Below are positions 24,867 to 35,235 of a stretch of 64,000 bases of DNA, piece by piece. This DNA is from Lentibacillus halodurans (lineage in GTDB: Bacteria > Bacillota > Bacilli > Bacillales > Amphibacillaceae): contig NZ_FOJW01000015.1 in assembly GCF_900112045.1 (NCBI RefSeq), positions 1 through 64,000 on the forward strand, read 5' to 3'. The notes beneath the pieces are model-generated. The model was not told the DNA's origin and did not search any database. It saw only the letters and a list, made by a program, of their open reading frames with translations. The translations under genes were made by a program, and so were the position numbers. Position 1 is the first letter of the stretch, and each line of letters opens with the position of its first letter.

Positions 24867-26561
24867 ATGACCTATCAGGCACTATACCGCGTATGGAGAC
24901 CGAAAACGTTTCAGGATGTTGTCGGACAGACTCATATAACAAAAACACTGCAAAATGCGATTGTCCAGGAAAAATTTTCACATGCGTATATTTTTTCCGG
25001 TCCACGGGGAACAGGGAAAACAAGTGCCGCGAAGATTTTTGCCAAGACCATCAATTGTGAACAAGCCCCTGTAAAAGAACCATGTAATGAATGTGCATCC
25101 TGCCGCGGCATTCAGGACGGTTCGATTTCTGATATTATCGAGATGGACGCAGCATCGAACACAAGTGTCGAGGATATCCGTGAGATACGTGATAAAGTAA
25201 AATATGCCGCCAGCTCAGTTCCATATAAAGTGTACATTATAGACGAGGTGCACATGATTTCAACAAATGCGTTCAATGCACTGCTGAAAACGCTGGAGGA
25301 GCCACCAAGGCATGTTGTCTTTATTCTGGCGACGACAGAACCGTATAAAATTCCGCTGACAGTAGCTTCAAGGTGCCAGCGTTTTGACTTCAAACCGATC
25401 TCAAACAAGTCCATTGCTGAGCGGATGCGGACAGTTATTGAAGCTGAACAAATAGCTGTTTCGGATGAGGCACTGGAAACTGTTGCACTTGCTGCTGAGG
25501 GTGGTATGCGGGATGCTTTAAGTATTCTTGATCAAGCGATTTCATACAGCGATGAACGGGTAAAGCTGGAAGATGTCCTCGCAGTTACGGGTGGTGTGGC
25601 GCAGGGCATTCTGACAGAGATTGTGCAGGCAATGCATGATCAAGATGTACAAAAGGCGTTGTCATTACTTGATGAACTGATCCAGAACGGCAAGGACCCG
25701 GCACGTTTTGTTTATGACCTGATTTATTTCTTGCGTGATTTATTGCTGTACAAAAGCGCTCCCACGCTTGAGGGCATTTTGGAGCGGGCAATGGCTGATG
25801 AAGACTTCAAACAACTTGCGGGAACTGTTTCAGAAGATTGGATTCAAAGTGCAATGACCCACCTTAATCAATGCCAGCAGGAGATCAAATGGACAACCAG
25901 CCCGAAAGTATTTATCGAAATTGCCATTCTAACGATCACCAATAAAGGCACCCGGAAAGAGGAAGCAGAGAATCCCGCTGACTCTGAAACTGTTACAAGG
26001 CTGGCAGGCAGACTTGAGCAGCTGGAAAAGGAATTGGCTGCCTTGAAGGAATCTCCTTACCCCGTAAAACAGCAAGCACCGGCGCCAGAACCAAGACGGC
26101 AGAAACCAAGAGCTGGCAAAAACAGTTACAATATACCATATGAGAAAATCCGTGGTGTTCTTGATGCAGCGGAAAAACCGATGTTGAAAGAAGTGCAGTC
26201 ACAATGGGCCTCATTTTTAGATAAACTGAAATCGACAAGTCCCCCTGCACATGCTACAATACAGGACAGCAAGCCTGCAGCCGCGTCAAGTGGGGCACTC
26301 GTTGTTCAATTTAAATATGAGATTCATTGTTCACTGTTTTTGGATAACCAGGATACGGTTGAATCAGTGCTGACAAGTGTTACCGGCAGAAAATGGACCA
26401 TTATCCCGATTCCGGTTAGTCATTGGCAGGAATTGCGCAATGAATATATCAGCAGGCAAGAACAATCAGCAACTAAAGAAGAGGGTCAGCAGGAGGAGCC
26501 GCTGGTGGAAGAGGCGAGGAAACTGGTCGGAGATGAACTGCTGGAAATTCACGATCAATAG
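24867..26561 (+). CDS. dnaX: DNA polymerase III subunits gamma/tau
   Basis: The 564-residue clamp-loader ATPase of the replisome. Walker A GPRGTGKT is at residues 45-52, the zinc module is the four-Cys cluster around CNECASC, the Walker B-like DEVH follows, and sensor 1 and the arginine finger lie in LATTEPYK and ASRCQRFDF. Domain III and a proline/charged tau tail complete it. I start at ATG 24867 ([10 protein letters not shown]); an upstream GTG at 24795 has no support. yaaK and recR follow, the conserved order in Firmicutes. Confidence 0.96.
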   Translation: MTYQALYRVWRPKTFQDVVGQTHITKTLQNAIVQEKFSHAYIFSGPRGTGKTSAAKIFAKTINCEQAPVKEPCNECASCRGIQDGSISDIIEMDAASNTSVEDIREIRDKVKYAASSVPYKVYIIDEVHMISTNAFNALLKTLEEPPRHVVFILATTEPYKIPLTVASRCQRFDFKPISNKSIAERMRTVIEAEQIAVSDEALETVALAAEGGMRDALSILDQAISYSDERVKLEDVLAVTGGVAQGILTEIVQAMHDQDVQKALSLLDELIQNGKDPARFVYDLIYFLRDLLLYKSAPTLEGILERAMADEDFKQLAGTVSEDWIQSAMTHLNQCQQEIKWTTSPKVFIEIAILTITNKGTRKEEAENPADSETVTRLAGRLEQLEKELAALKESPYPVKQQAPAPEPRRQKPRAGKNSYNIPYEKIRGVLDAAEKPMLKEVQSQWASFLDKLKSTSPPAHATIQDSKPAAASSGALVVQFKYEIHCSLFLDNQDTVESVLTSVTGRKWTIIPIPVSHWQELRNEYISRQEQSATKEEGQQEEPLVEEARKLVGDELLEIHDQ

Positions 26562-26584
26562 ATTATTTTAAGGAGGCGTTTTTC

Positions 26585-26902
26585 ATGAAAGGAAACATGA
26601 ATAATATGATGAAACAGATGCAAAAGATGCAAAAGAAAATGATGAAAGCCCAGGAAGAACTGCATGAGATGACATTTGAGGCATCATCCGGGGGCGGTAT
26701 GATTACCGTCGTTGCCAATGGCAAAAAAGAAATCACCGATGTGCAAATCTCAGAAGAAGTGGTCGATCCAGATGATATCGACATGCTGCAGGATCTTATT
26801 CTGACCGCCACAAATGATGTCATCCAGCAAATTGAAGACAAAACAAATGAAACGATGGGACAATTCACGCAGGGCATGAATCTACCTGGTGGAATGTTCT
26901 AA
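26585..26902 (+). CDS. yaaK: Nucleoid-associated protein YaaK (YbaB/EbfC family)
   Basis: A 105-residue DNA-binding protein. A Met/Lys/Gln-rich N-terminal helix ([14 protein letters not shown]) precedes the conserved core with [11 protein letters not shown] and [10 protein letters not shown]. YbaB-family proteins form tweezer-like dimers on DNA. AAGGAGG lies upstream. It sits between dnaX and recR as usual, although here a 360-bp repeat-rich gap separates it from recR. Confidence 0.93.
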   Translation: MKGNMNNMMKQMQKMQKKMMKAQEELHEMTFEASSGGGMITVVANGKKEITDVQISEEVVDPDDIDMLQDLILTATNDVIQQIEDKTNETMGQFTQGMNLPGGMF

Positions 26903-27007
26903 TGTCAGGAAGAAAAATGATGGTGTTAACCTTATAGAAGGTTGTTTTCTAAAAGTTTGTTGCTTTTGAAATAATGATGAAAAGTGTATTAGAAACTCTG
27001 AGTAGTC

Positions 27008-27192
27008 TGAATACATGTAGACTCAACGGGAACGGCGGCCAGAGTGGAAAACCGTAGCGGACATACAAAGGCAAAGCGCCACGTCGAGTGGCAACGTTTT
27101 TGTGACCAACATTGTGTTGGTCCGAGCTTATACGATGCGCGTAATGTATTCAGGCTGCGAATTCAATAACAACAATCTTTACGAAAAGAGCC
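27008..27192 (+). repeat. Dispersed repeat B, copy 1 (complete)
   Basis: The element is bounded by inverted CTGAATACA (27008-27016) and TGTATTCAG (27145-27153). It continues on the right into GCTGCG and AATAACAACAATCTTTACG. Internal segments (GTAGCGGACAT, ACCAACATTGTGTTGG) recur in the inverted copy at 62567-62745. It occupies most of the yaaK-recR gap. Confidence 0.75.
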
Positions 27193-27196
27193 TGGA

Positions 27197-27248
27197 GGAA
27201 GAACTCCGGCACTCGCTGTAAAACGAAGGGCGAGACGTGAGTTCTTCC
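27197..27248. repeat. Inverted repeat upstream of recR
   Basis: GGAAGAACTC (27197-27206) pairs with GAGTTCTTCC (27239-27248), 5 bp before the AGGAGG of recR. A transcript hairpin here could limit translation or stop upstream transcription; no T run follows. Confidence 0.55.
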
Positions 27249-27264
27249 AATAGGAGGCATAACG

Positions 27265-27861
27265 ATGTATTATCCGGAACCGATTTCCAAACTGATTGAC
27301 AGTTTCACAAAATTGCCTGGGATCGGTCCTAAAACCGCTGTCCGACTGGCATTTTTTGTGTTAAATATGAAAGATGACGACGTAATGGATTTTGCCAAAT
27401 CACTTGTGAATGCAAAACGCGAGTTAACACATTGTTCAACGTGCGGTCATATTACCGATCAGGATCCATGTGCCATTTGCCAGGATACTTCAAGAGATGG
27501 CTCTGTCATCTGTGTTGTGCAGGATCCAAAAGATGTTATCGCCATGGAAAAAATGAAAGAATACAGCGGAAAATACCATGTATTGCACGGCGCGATTTCC
27601 CCGATGGACGGAATAGGTCCTGAGGATATCAATGTACCTGATCTGATCAACAGGCTGAAAGATGAAGAGGTAGAGGAGCTGATTCTGGCCACCAATCCGA
27701 ATATTGAGGGAGAGGCCACAGCGATGTATATTTCGCGTCTTGTGAAGCCATCAGGTATTAAAACAAGCCGGATTGCCCATGGGCTGCCGGTTGGCGGTGA
27801 TCTGGAATATGCAGATGAAGTGACGCTGTCTAAAGCATTGGAAGGCAGGAGAGACCTCTAG
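27265..27861 (+). CDS. recR: Recombination protein RecR
   Basis: The 198-residue RecFOR-pathway protein that clamps DNA and helps load RecA at gaps. A helix-hairpin-helix (LPGIGPKTA) is followed by a four-Cys zinc finger (Cys57, 60, 69, 72) and a Toprim domain ([16 protein letters not shown]). The C-terminal Walker B-like segment is [16 protein letters not shown]. Length equals the B. subtilis protein. The ribosome site is AGGAGG. Confidence 0.96.
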   Translation: MYYPEPISKLIDSFTKLPGIGPKTAVRLAFFVLNMKDDDVMDFAKSLVNAKRELTHCSTCGHITDQDPCAICQDTSRDGSVICVVQDPKDVIAMEKMKEYSGKYHVLHGAISPMDGIGPEDINVPDLINRLKDEEVEELILATNPNIEGEATAMYISRLVKPSGIKTSRIAHGLPVGGDLEYADEVTLSKALEGRRDL

Positions 27862-27962
27862 CACTTCAGTTATCAGCCTGTTTAGAGAAGAAAGTATAAG
27901 AAAAACAGGTTCTTTTGCCATCCTGAGCGAGAAGACAAGTTTCTCTAAAGTTAGGTGACAAT

Positions 27963-28181
27963 ATGGGGAGAAAAAAGAGAAAACGGGAAGTGGATGAGCA
28001 ATTATTGAATTCGCTGTTCACAATCGAGCATGAATGGAAACAAATCCAATCCATTGTGGAAAAGAGCATTGAGCCGACAGCGGATGGCTTTTATAAACAG
28101 GACCTCGCACAAGCTAAGTATTTATTTTTATTACGGGAAGCAAGACGGCGAAAAATTAGCGCAATCCGGTATCATAAATAG
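27963..28181 (+). CDS. yaaL: YaaL family protein (DUF2508)
   Basis: A 72-residue basic, helical protein of unknown function that lies between recR and bofA in most spore-forming Bacillaceae. It begins MGRKKRKREVDEQLL and has the conserved AKYLFLLREARRR segment. No membrane segment or motif indicates a function. The assignment rests on position and family resemblance. Confidence 0.85.
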   Translation: MGRKKRKREVDEQLLNSLFTIEHEWKQIQSIVEKSIEPTADGFYKQDLAQAKYLFLLREARRRKISAIRYHK

Positions 28182-28252
28182 ATTTCAAGTTCTTTTTTTG
28201 CTTGTCCTTTCATATGTAAATAGAAAGGGACAAGGAAAAGGAGTGATTCGGC

Positions 28253-28519
28253 TTGAGCTCGACACTGGTTATTTCGATCATGGTTGCGTTAATCGTCATT
28301 CTATTATTTGTGGGTGCTCCTGTTAAGCCAATGCGCTTTATCGCAAACAGCAGTGTCAAATTAGGGATTGGTATATTGTTTTTGTTCTTCTTTAACGTGT
28401 TCGGTGGAGCGATTGGATTGCACATTCCTATTAATTTATTTACAGTCATTGTATCCGGATTTTTAGGCTTGTTTGGACTGGCCTCGCTTGCCGCCATTCA
28501 TTTATTTATTATACCGTAA
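28253..28519 (+). CDS. bofA: Inhibitor of pro-sigma-K processing BofA
   Basis: An 88-residue membrane protein that, with SpoIVFA, holds the protease SpoIVFB inactive in the outer forespore membrane until the sigma-K checkpoint is passed. Two hydrophobic helices are visible (about 5-22 and 34-80), with the conserved NVFGGAIGLHIPIN segment. The start is TTG 28253, 8 bp after AAAGGAGTG. Its place after yaaL is conserved. Confidence 0.92.
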   Translation: MSSTLVISIMVALIVILLFVGAPVKPMRFIANSSVKLGIGILFLFFFNVFGGAIGLHIPINLFTVIVSGFLGLFGLASLAAIHLFIIP

Positions 28520-28617
28520 AAATATGTTCTTGCCTTCAGCTAAAAAGTGTAAAGAAATAAGCTTTGTGAACATATACTTTTAATGGAAAAAAGTTTCAAT
28601 GATTACAAGACTTTAGT

Positions 28618-28647
28618 GTATAAAATTCGTTAGATTAGGAGATACTA
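28618..28647 (+). promoter_or_regulatory. Sigma-F promoter of csfB
   Basis: GTATA (28618-28622), 15 bp, then GGAGATACTA (28638-28647). Both boxes fit the sigma-F consensus (GYWTA, N15, GGNRANANTR) at every position, with the start codon 20 bp downstream. Confidence 0.85.
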
Positions 28648-28666
28648 AGCTAACGGAGGTGGGGAC

Positions 28667-28858
28667 ATGGAACAAAAAATGATAACCGAACGGTGCGGTA
28701 TTTGTGAAGAAGAGAAAGAACGGGGCATTCATTTATACAAACTATTTATTTGTTGTGAATGTGAAAAGAACATGATTCACACAGAACCAAGAGAGGAAAA
28801 ATATCGCTACTATCTGCAAAAATTAAAAAATATGAATCAACCAACACTATATTCCTAA
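28667..28858 (+). CDS. csfB: Anti-sigma-G factor Gin (CsfB)
   Basis: A 63-residue zinc-binding protein that prevents premature sigma-G (and later sigma-E) activity during sporulation. Two Cys pairs are spaced as in Gin: CGIC at 10-13 and CCEC at 30-33. CGGAGGTGG precedes the ATG, and an excellent sigma-F promoter lies upstream, as known for csfB. In B. subtilis an rRNA operon lies between bofA and csfB; here they are adjacent. Confidence 0.92.
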   Translation: MEQKMITERCGICEEEKERGIHLYKLFICCECEKNMIHTEPREEKYRYYLQKLKNMNQPTLYS

Positions 28859-28865
28859 TCACGGA

Positions 28866-28901
28866 CGGTCTGCTGCGAATGTTTTGCAGCGGCCTTTTTT
28901 A
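28866..28901 (+). terminator. Terminator after csfB
   Basis: GGTCTGCTGC (28867-28876) pairs with GCAGCGGCC, then six Ts. Confidence 0.8.
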
Positions 28902-28948
28902 ATGGATTATGATAAGAGAGGTAGACTGGCAAAAGAGGACGGATGTTG

Positions 28949-30367
28949 ATGAGTGACCAGAAAAAAACCCCATTATATGATGCACTGAAACAGTTTTCCG
29001 AAAAATCCTCCGATTCTTTCCATGTTCCAGGGCATAAAAACGGCAAGATTTTTCCGGAAAAGGCCCGGGCGTTCTTCGAGTCCGTTTTGCCTTTAGATAT
29101 GACAGAGCTTTCTGGCTTGGATGACTTGCATGCCCCTCGAGGTGTTATCCATGAAGCACAGGAGTTGGCCGCGGCGTTTTTCGGGGCTGACCATACATAT
29201 TTTCTTGTCGGCGGCAGCACAGCAGGAAATCTCGCCATGATTCTGGCTGCGTGTTCGGCCGGTGAAAAAATCATTGTACAGCGGAACAGCCATAAATCCG
29301 TTTTCAATGGACTGGAATTGAGTGGTGCCAGGCCCGTTTTTATGGCACCAGCATTTGATGATACTGTTGATCGCTTTACAGCGCCGGACCCGGAAACAAT
29401 CAAAACAGCATTAAATCAGCATCCGGATGCCAAAGCTGTCGTGCTGACATATCCTGATTATTTTGGGAAAACATTTGCGCTCAGGGAAATCATTGAACTT
29501 ATCCATGAATATCATATACCAGTACTGATTGATGAGGCACATGGAGTCCATTTTTCACTGAACAAAAATTTTCCTGATTCTGCACTTGCACTGGGGGCAG
29601 ATGCGGTTGTTCAGTCAGCCCATAAAATGGCACCGGCGATGACGATGGGAGCATATTTGCATGTTCGGTCAACGCGGATTTCCAGCAGCCGGATCCGGCA
29701 TTATCTGCAGATGATCCAGTCAAGCAGTCCGTCATATCCCATTATGGTGTCGCTCGATTTAGCCCGTGCATTTTTGGCTGGATTAACTGAAAATGAATGG
29801 GCACGGATATTAAACAGCATTGAGCAGGTAAAAGAAATACTGGATTCAAGTGATTGCTGGGCAATTCTGCCGGCAGATGATCCGCTGAAAGTGACGTTGC
29901 AGGCAAAACCGGGCATTACTGGGAATGTGCTGGCCGGATTATTTGAACAGGAGGATATTTATCCGGAGCTTTCCACCCATAACCAGCTTTTACTGATATA
30001 TGGTCTTGCCCCTTATATAGAAACCAGTCACGTAAAAAATGCCGTCAGACGGATTACCGCACAATTAAAAATTACGAAGAAACATGCTATAATAGATATA
30101 AGCAATTTATTTAAAGAACGGATTACGGAACTTGATTTGGATTATTCAGCAATGAAAGTGCGACATATGACACAGGTTCCTCTCCGGCAAGCGGCTGGAT
30201 ATTTTGCGGCAGAGGCTATTACGCCATATCCGCCCGGAATACCGTTCATCCTAAGGGGCGAGCAGATTACCCGCAGACATATCCGAACAGTAGAACAGCT
30301 CATGCAGCAGGGTGTTGCGTTGCAGCACCGCCATATCAAACAACATGGAATCAACGTTTTTCCATAA
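28949..30367 (+). CDS. yaaO: Orn/Lys/Arg decarboxylase-family PLP enzyme (YaaO)
   Basis: A ~472-residue pyridoxal-phosphate enzyme of the group I decarboxylase fold. The N-terminal FHVPGHKNG and LPLDMTELSGLDDLHAP are family signatures, VLIDEAHGVHF holds the PLP-pairing Asp and His, and the Schiff-base Lys is in QSAHKMAPAMTMGA. This short form is related to lysine and arginine decarboxylases; substrate is not proven. Either ATG 28943 or 28949 may start it; the latter has better spacing from AGAGGA. tmk follows after 15 bp. Confidence 0.88.
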   Translation: MSDQKKTPLYDALKQFSEKSSDSFHVPGHKNGKIFPEKARAFFESVLPLDMTELSGLDDLHAPRGVIHEAQELAAAFFGADHTYFLVGGSTAGNLAMILAACSAGEKIIVQRNSHKSVFNGLELSGARPVFMAPAFDDTVDRFTAPDPETIKTALNQHPDAKAVVLTYPDYFGKTFALREIIELIHEYHIPVLIDEAHGVHFSLNKNFPDSALALGADAVVQSAHKMAPAMTMGAYLHVRSTRISSSRIRHYLQMIQSSSPSYPIMVSLDLARAFLAGLTENEWARILNSIEQVKEILDSSDCWAILPADDPLKVTLQAKPGITGNVLAGLFEQEDIYPELSTHNQLLLIYGLAPYIETSHVKNAVRRITAQLKITKKHAIIDISNLFKERITELDLDYSAMKVRHMTQVPLRQAAGYFAAEAITPYPPGIPFILRGEQITRRHIRTVEQLMQQGVALQHRHIKQHGINVFP

Positions 30368-30382
30368 AGGGAGCAGCCATAA

Positions 30383-31359
<977 letters not shown>

Positions 31360-31427
31360 GGAACAAAAGCATGGCGAAACAAGCCGCAATGCTGGACTAC
31401 AGAAGCGAAAGCGGCTATCCAAGTAAG

Positions 31428-31495
31428 GAAATCGGCTAAGTCGCCGATTTCAATCCCAATCTGACTTCTAAACGCTGACATCTGTTAAGGGGCTG
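31428..31495 (+). repeat. Dispersed hairpin repeat D, copy upstream of yaaR
   Basis: GAAATCGGC (31428-31436) and GCCGATTTC (31443-31451) form a perfect 9-bp stem with a 6-nt loop. They are followed by CTGACTTCTA and a short tail that reaches the yaaR ribosome site. Confidence 0.8.
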
Positions 31496-31500
31496 ATCTG

Positions 31501-31941
31501 ATGAAAGTGAACCCGGAATTACAAGCACAAATGGAAACAGCAGCAAAGGCGCAACGGACACCTCAAGAAGGCCGTTCCTCATTTAATGAAATGGTTCAGT
31601 CCCAAACACGTCAATTAAAACAGCAGGAAATCCGCCAGCTTATGAACAATATTACGGTGCAGGGTGACAAACTTGCTCGTTTTCGATCTGTACGTGACCT
31701 GGTTAAGTTCAAACAAATGGTTAAGCGTTTTTTACAGGAGACTGTATACAACGGATTAGCGCTACAAAAATCACGTAACTTCAGCATGGATGGAAATAGT
31801 CAAAAACTTTCCATTGTCAAAGAGGTGGACGAAAAGCTGGTGGCGTTAACTGAAGAAATGATGAATGAGGAAAAGAAGACTGTGGATTTGCTTGGGCTTA
31901 TTGGAGAGATTAAAGGCCTTTTGGTCAATTTATATACGTAA
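31501..31941 (+). CDS. yaaR: YaaR family protein (DUF327)
   Basis: A 146-residue soluble protein of unknown function that is conserved between yaaQ and holB in Bacilli. The N-terminal third is polar and Gln-rich. The C-terminal part is helical (RDLVKFKQMVKRFLQE, LVALTEEMMNEEKK). No catalytic motif is visible. It starts with ATG 31501 behind AAGGGGCTG, directly after hairpin repeat D. Confidence 0.88.
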   Translation: MKVNPELQAQMETAAKAQRTPQEGRSSFNEMVQSQTRQLKQQEIRQLMNNITVQGDKLARFRSVRDLVKFKQMVKRFLQETVYNGLALQKSRNFSMDGNSQKLSIVKEVDEKLVALTEEMMNEEKKTVDLLGLIGEIKGLLVNLYT

Positions 31942-31959
31942 TCAAAAAGAGGGAAAGAA

Positions 31960-32949
31960 ATGAAAACGTGGTCTGAAATAGCTGAAAACCAGCCACTGGC
32001 AAGCAAAATGATAACCAGCAGCATTCAAAAAGACCGTATTTCACATGCTTATTTGCTGCAGGGGGAACGCGGTACTGGAAAAGAGGCTATTGCGTTATTA
32101 CTCGCAAAGGCTCTTTTTTGCAATCATCGATCTGGTGCTGAACCTTGCCAGGAATGCCATGCATGCAAGCGGATTGAATCGGGTAACCATCCTGATGTGC
32201 ATTGGGTTGAACCTGATGGGCAATCGATCCGAAAAGAGCAGATTGAACATCTTCAAAAAGAGTTTACGTATTCGGGATTGGAATCCGATCAAAAGGTATA
32301 TGTGGTGAAAGGTGCCGACACCTTGACATCGAATGCGGCTAACCGTATTTTAAAGTTTTTGGAAGAACCAGCACAGAAAACGACTGCCATCCTCATGACT
32401 GAAAACAGTTCATCGATTCTTCCGACCATCCGCTCCCGCTGTCAGGCGATTGACTTAAAGCCACTAAATTCGGCAGCTTTCCGGGAGCAGTTGGTTGCCA
32501 ATGGTGTTTCCCGGTCAAACGCCGTATTATTGAGTGCCTTGACCAATCATTTGGTTGAAGCGATTTCCTTGTGTGAAGATGAGTGGTTTGCGAAGGCTCG
32601 AAAGGTAATGGTACAATTAATAGAAACGTTTTCAATGAATCCGAATGACGTTTTTTTGTTTATCCATCAAGAGTGGATGCCACATTTCAAGGAACGCTCG
32701 CAGCAGGAAATGGGACTGGATATGCTGTTGCTGGCCTTTAAAGATATACTTTACTGTCATATTGGCAAGGAAGAAGCGATGGTTGTTTTTGCAAAGGATG
32801 ATCCGAGAGTCGAAAATCTGGTGATGTTCTTCTCACAGGAAAAATTGCTTGACATATTGAATAAACTGCTTGATGCAAAACGGAAACTCAGGCAAAACGT
32901 CCATCCGACACTTGTGATGGAGCAGCTCACCATTCAAATACAGGGGTGA
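31960..32949 (+). CDS. holB: DNA polymerase III subunit delta prime
   Basis: The 329-residue clamp-loader subunit that works with gamma/tau and delta. It shows the degenerate P-loop GERGTGKEA, a Cys cluster (CNHRSG...CQECHAC), the DnaX-like SNAANRILKFLEEP and the arginine finger in TIRSRCQAID. The Lys-Glu in place of Lys-Thr/Ser in the P-loop is typical of delta prime, which does not hydrolyse ATP. AGAGGGAAAG precedes the ATG. Confidence 0.95.
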   Translation: MKTWSEIAENQPLASKMITSSIQKDRISHAYLLQGERGTGKEAIALLLAKALFCNHRSGAEPCQECHACKRIESGNHPDVHWVEPDGQSIRKEQIEHLQKEFTYSGLESDQKVYVVKGADTLTSNAANRILKFLEEPAQKTTAILMTENSSSILPTIRSRCQAIDLKPLNSAAFREQLVANGVSRSNAVLLSALTNHLVEAISLCEDEWFAKARKVMVQLIETFSMNPNDVFLFIHQEWMPHFKERSQQEMGLDMLLLAFKDILYCHIGKEEAMVVFAKDDPRVENLVMFFSQEKLLDILNKLLDAKRKLRQNVHPTLVMEQLTIQIQG

Positions 32950-32953
32950 TTGA

Positions 32954-33781
32954 ATGATTGAAGTAGTAGGAGTCCGTTTTAAAAAAGCGGGTAAAATATA
33001 TTATTTTGATCCTGGGAACAATAATATAGATGTTGACGACTATGTTGTTGTGGAAACAGTCCGCGGTATTGAGTTCGGAAAAACTGTCATTACGAATAAG
33101 CAAGTCGACGAGGAAGATGTTGTTCTTCCACTTAAAAAAGTTATTCGCGTGGCAGATGAAAACGACAAATTGACAGTTGTTGAAAACCAGGAGCTTGCTG
33201 ATCAGGCACTGGAAGCATGCACCAGGAAAATTAAAGAACATAATCTGGATATGAATCTGGTGAATGTTGAATATACGTTTGACCGCAATAAGATCATTTT
33301 TTACTTTACGGCAGATGGACGGGTGGATTTCCGTAATTTGGTGAAAGATCTGGCAGCAGCGTTTAAAACCCGGATTGAGCTTAGGCAGATTGGTGTACGC
33401 GATGAAGCGAAGATGCTGGGCGGAATCGGTCCTTGTGGCAGAATGCTCTGCTGTTCAACATTTCTTGGAGACTTTGAACCGGTGTCTATTAAAATGGCAA
33501 AAGATCAGAATCTGTCACTTAACCCTGCGAAAATTTCCGGATTGTGTGGAAGGCTTATGTGCTGCCTGAAATATGAAAATGATGACTATGAAGAGGCAAA
33601 ACGTGTATTGCCTGATATTGGCGAAGAAATCAATACGCCATACGGTGAAGGAAAAGTAACCGGTTTGAACATTCTGGAACGGATTATTCATATTGAGATA
33701 CCGGAAAATGAACGTGTGATTGAATATACATTAGACGAAATGATAGATGAGGGGATTATTACAGCGCAAGCCACAGAATAG
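32954..33781 (+). CDS. ricT: PSP1-domain protein RicT (YaaT)
   Basis: A 275-residue component of the RicA-RicF-RicT complex, which binds Fe-S clusters, aids RNase Y-dependent mRNA processing, and is needed for sporulation and competence. The cysteine motifs GPCGRMLCC and GLCGRLMCC lie in the centre, as in YaaT. It starts 4 bp after holB with its ribosome site AGGGGTGATTG. Length agrees with B. subtilis. Confidence 0.94.
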   Translation: MIEVVGVRFKKAGKIYYFDPGNNNIDVDDYVVVETVRGIEFGKTVITNKQVDEEDVVLPLKKVIRVADENDKLTVVENQELADQALEACTRKIKEHNLDMNLVNVEYTFDRNKIIFYFTADGRVDFRNLVKDLAAAFKTRIELRQIGVRDEAKMLGGIGPCGRMLCCSTFLGDFEPVSIKMAKDQNLSLNPAKISGLCGRLMCCLKYENDDYEEAKRVLPDIGEEINTPYGEGKVTGLNILERIIHIEIPENERVIEYTLDEMIDEGIITAQATE

Positions 33782-33795
33782 TGGGGTGAAATAGC

Positions 33796-34140
33796 GTGTC
33801 CAAAAGACAAATTTTCGATCAGGTATCCGACATGGAAACACAAATCGGTGAACTATATGAACAACTTGGTGATTTGAAGGACAAATTAAGTAACCTTTTA
33901 GAAGAAAAACACCGCCTGGAAATGGAAAATCACCATTTGCGCGGTCGTCTGGAGCAGGCTGATGATGATTTTCAGGAAAATGAAGTGGTAAAGGAGTCCC
34001 ATAGCATACCCGGAGAGGGCTATGATAATCTGGCACGACTCTATGAAGAAGGTTTTCATATTTGCAATGTGCATTTTGGAACCCCAAGGCGAGAAGAGGA
34101 TTGCTTATTTTGTCTGCAATTTCTTAACAAAACAAAATAA
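33796..34140 (+). CDS. yabA: Replication initiation control protein YabA
   Basis: A 114-residue negative regulator of chromosome replication. It bridges DnaA and the clamp DnaN. The N-terminal ~60 residues form a leucine-zipper coiled coil ([19 protein letters not shown]). The C-terminal zinc domain is HICNVHFG with DCLFCL. GTG 33796 is the start. Its site next to ricT and holB is conserved. Confidence 0.95.
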   Translation: MSKRQIFDQVSDMETQIGELYEQLGDLKDKLSNLLEEKHRLEMENHHLRGRLEQADDDFQENEVVKESHSIPGEGYDNLARLYEEGFHICNVHFGTPRREEDCLFCLQFLNKTK

Positions 34141-34149
34141 TGGATTGTG

Positions 34150-34181
34150 GAGCTGTCTCTATCCCGTAGAGACAGCTTTCG
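34150..34181 (+). terminator. Hairpin between yabA and yabB
   Basis: AGCTGTCTCTA (34151-34161) pairs with TAGAGACAGCT (34167-34177), an 11-bp perfect stem. Only three Ts follow, so it may attenuate rather than fully stop transcription. Confidence 0.55.
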
Positions 34182-34208
34182 TATCACAGATTAGGATGAA
34201 ACGAAAAA

Positions 34209-34955
34209 ATGGTACAACTATATGATGGTGAACGGCTGGATTACTTACTTGCAGAAAACAATATGCATATTATTCAGAGTTCTGAAGTGTTTGCTTTTTC
34301 CCTTGATGCTGTATTGCTTGCTCACTTTGCGTATGTCCCGGTCAAAAGAGGAAAGATTCTTGATCTATGTACCGGTAATGGTGTGATACCATTGTTGTTA
34401 TCGCGCCGGACGAACGCTTCGATGACAGGTGTGGAAATACAGGAGCGGCTTGCTGATATGGCGAAGCGCAGCGTAGAACTGAACGGTTTGGAAAATCGCT
34501 TAACCATGATTCATGGTGATTTAAAGGAAATGAAGGAAGTGCTGGGCCACAGTACGTTTGATGTCGTTACCTGTAATCCGCCATATTTTCCAACACCCGC
34601 CAAGACGGAACATAATCAAAATGAGCATTTAACGATAGCACGGCATGAAGTTTACAGCACTTTGGAGGATGTCATGAAAGCATGTAAACTGCATGTGCGG
34701 CCTGGCGGAAAAGTTGCCATGGTTCATCGACCTGGCAGGCTGGTGGATATTATGACGTTATTTCGGCAACATAAAATTGAGCCAAAACGTCTTCAGTTTG
34801 TCTATCCCAAACATGGACGGGATGCCAATATGATTTTGATTGAAGGGATCCGGGATGGTAGAGCTGCTTTGACGATTTTGCCGCCTTTATACATTTACAA
34901 TGATGACAATACTTATACGACGGAAGCTGAGGGAATCATTTATGGAAAACCATGA
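34209..34955 (+). CDS. yabB: tRNA1(Val) adenine-N6 methyltransferase family protein (YabB)
   Basis: A 248-residue class I SAM-dependent methyltransferase. Motif I is [16 protein letters not shown], and motif IV is VTCNPPYFP, the N6-adenine signature. Enteric TrmN6 modifies A37 of tRNA-Val; this is the usual annotation for YabB, but activity here is inference. It overlaps yazA by 14 bp. Confidence 0.87.
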   Translation: MVQLYDGERLDYLLAENNMHIIQSSEVFAFSLDAVLLAHFAYVPVKRGKILDLCTGNGVIPLLLSRRTNASMTGVEIQERLADMAKRSVELNGLENRLTMIHGDLKEMKEVLGHSTFDVVTCNPPYFPTPAKTEHNQNEHLTIARHEVYSTLEDVMKACKLHVRPGGKVAMVHRPGRLVDIMTLFRQHKIEPKRLQFVYPKHGRDANMILIEGIRDGRAALTILPPLYIYNDDNTYTTEAEGIIYGKP

Positions 34956-35235
34956 ACATATCGTTTATATGTTAAAGTGTGCTGACAATACGCTTTATAC
35001 CGGCTATACAAATGATTTGGAGCATCGTGTCAAGATGCACGAGGAAGGCAAAGGTGCCAAGTACACACGCGGACGTGGACCGTTTCAAGTCGTTTTTATG
35101 GAACAATTCCCGACAAAAGAAGAAGCTTTGCAGCGAGAACATCAGATCAAGCAGCTTACCCGCAAAGGAAAGGCCCAATTAATCCGGGATAAGTTGAAAG
35201 AAGTGATGCAATATGAACATACAAAAGAGCTTTAG
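34942..35235 (+). CDS. yazA: GIY-YIG nuclease superfamily protein YazA
   Basis: A 97-residue stand-alone GIY-YIG domain of the UPF0213 group. [18 protein letters not shown] contains the motif, the catalytic Arg is in LEHRVKMHE, and a Glu lies in the later [11 protein letters not shown]. Cellular substrate is unknown. The start ATG 34942 lies within the yabB end. It overlaps the next gene by 23 bp, indicating tight coupling. Confidence 0.9.
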   Translation: MENHEHIVYMLKCADNTLYTGYTNDLEHRVKMHEEGKGAKYTRGRGPFQVVFMEQFPTKEEALQREHQIKQLTRKGKAQLIRDKLKEVMQYEHTKEL

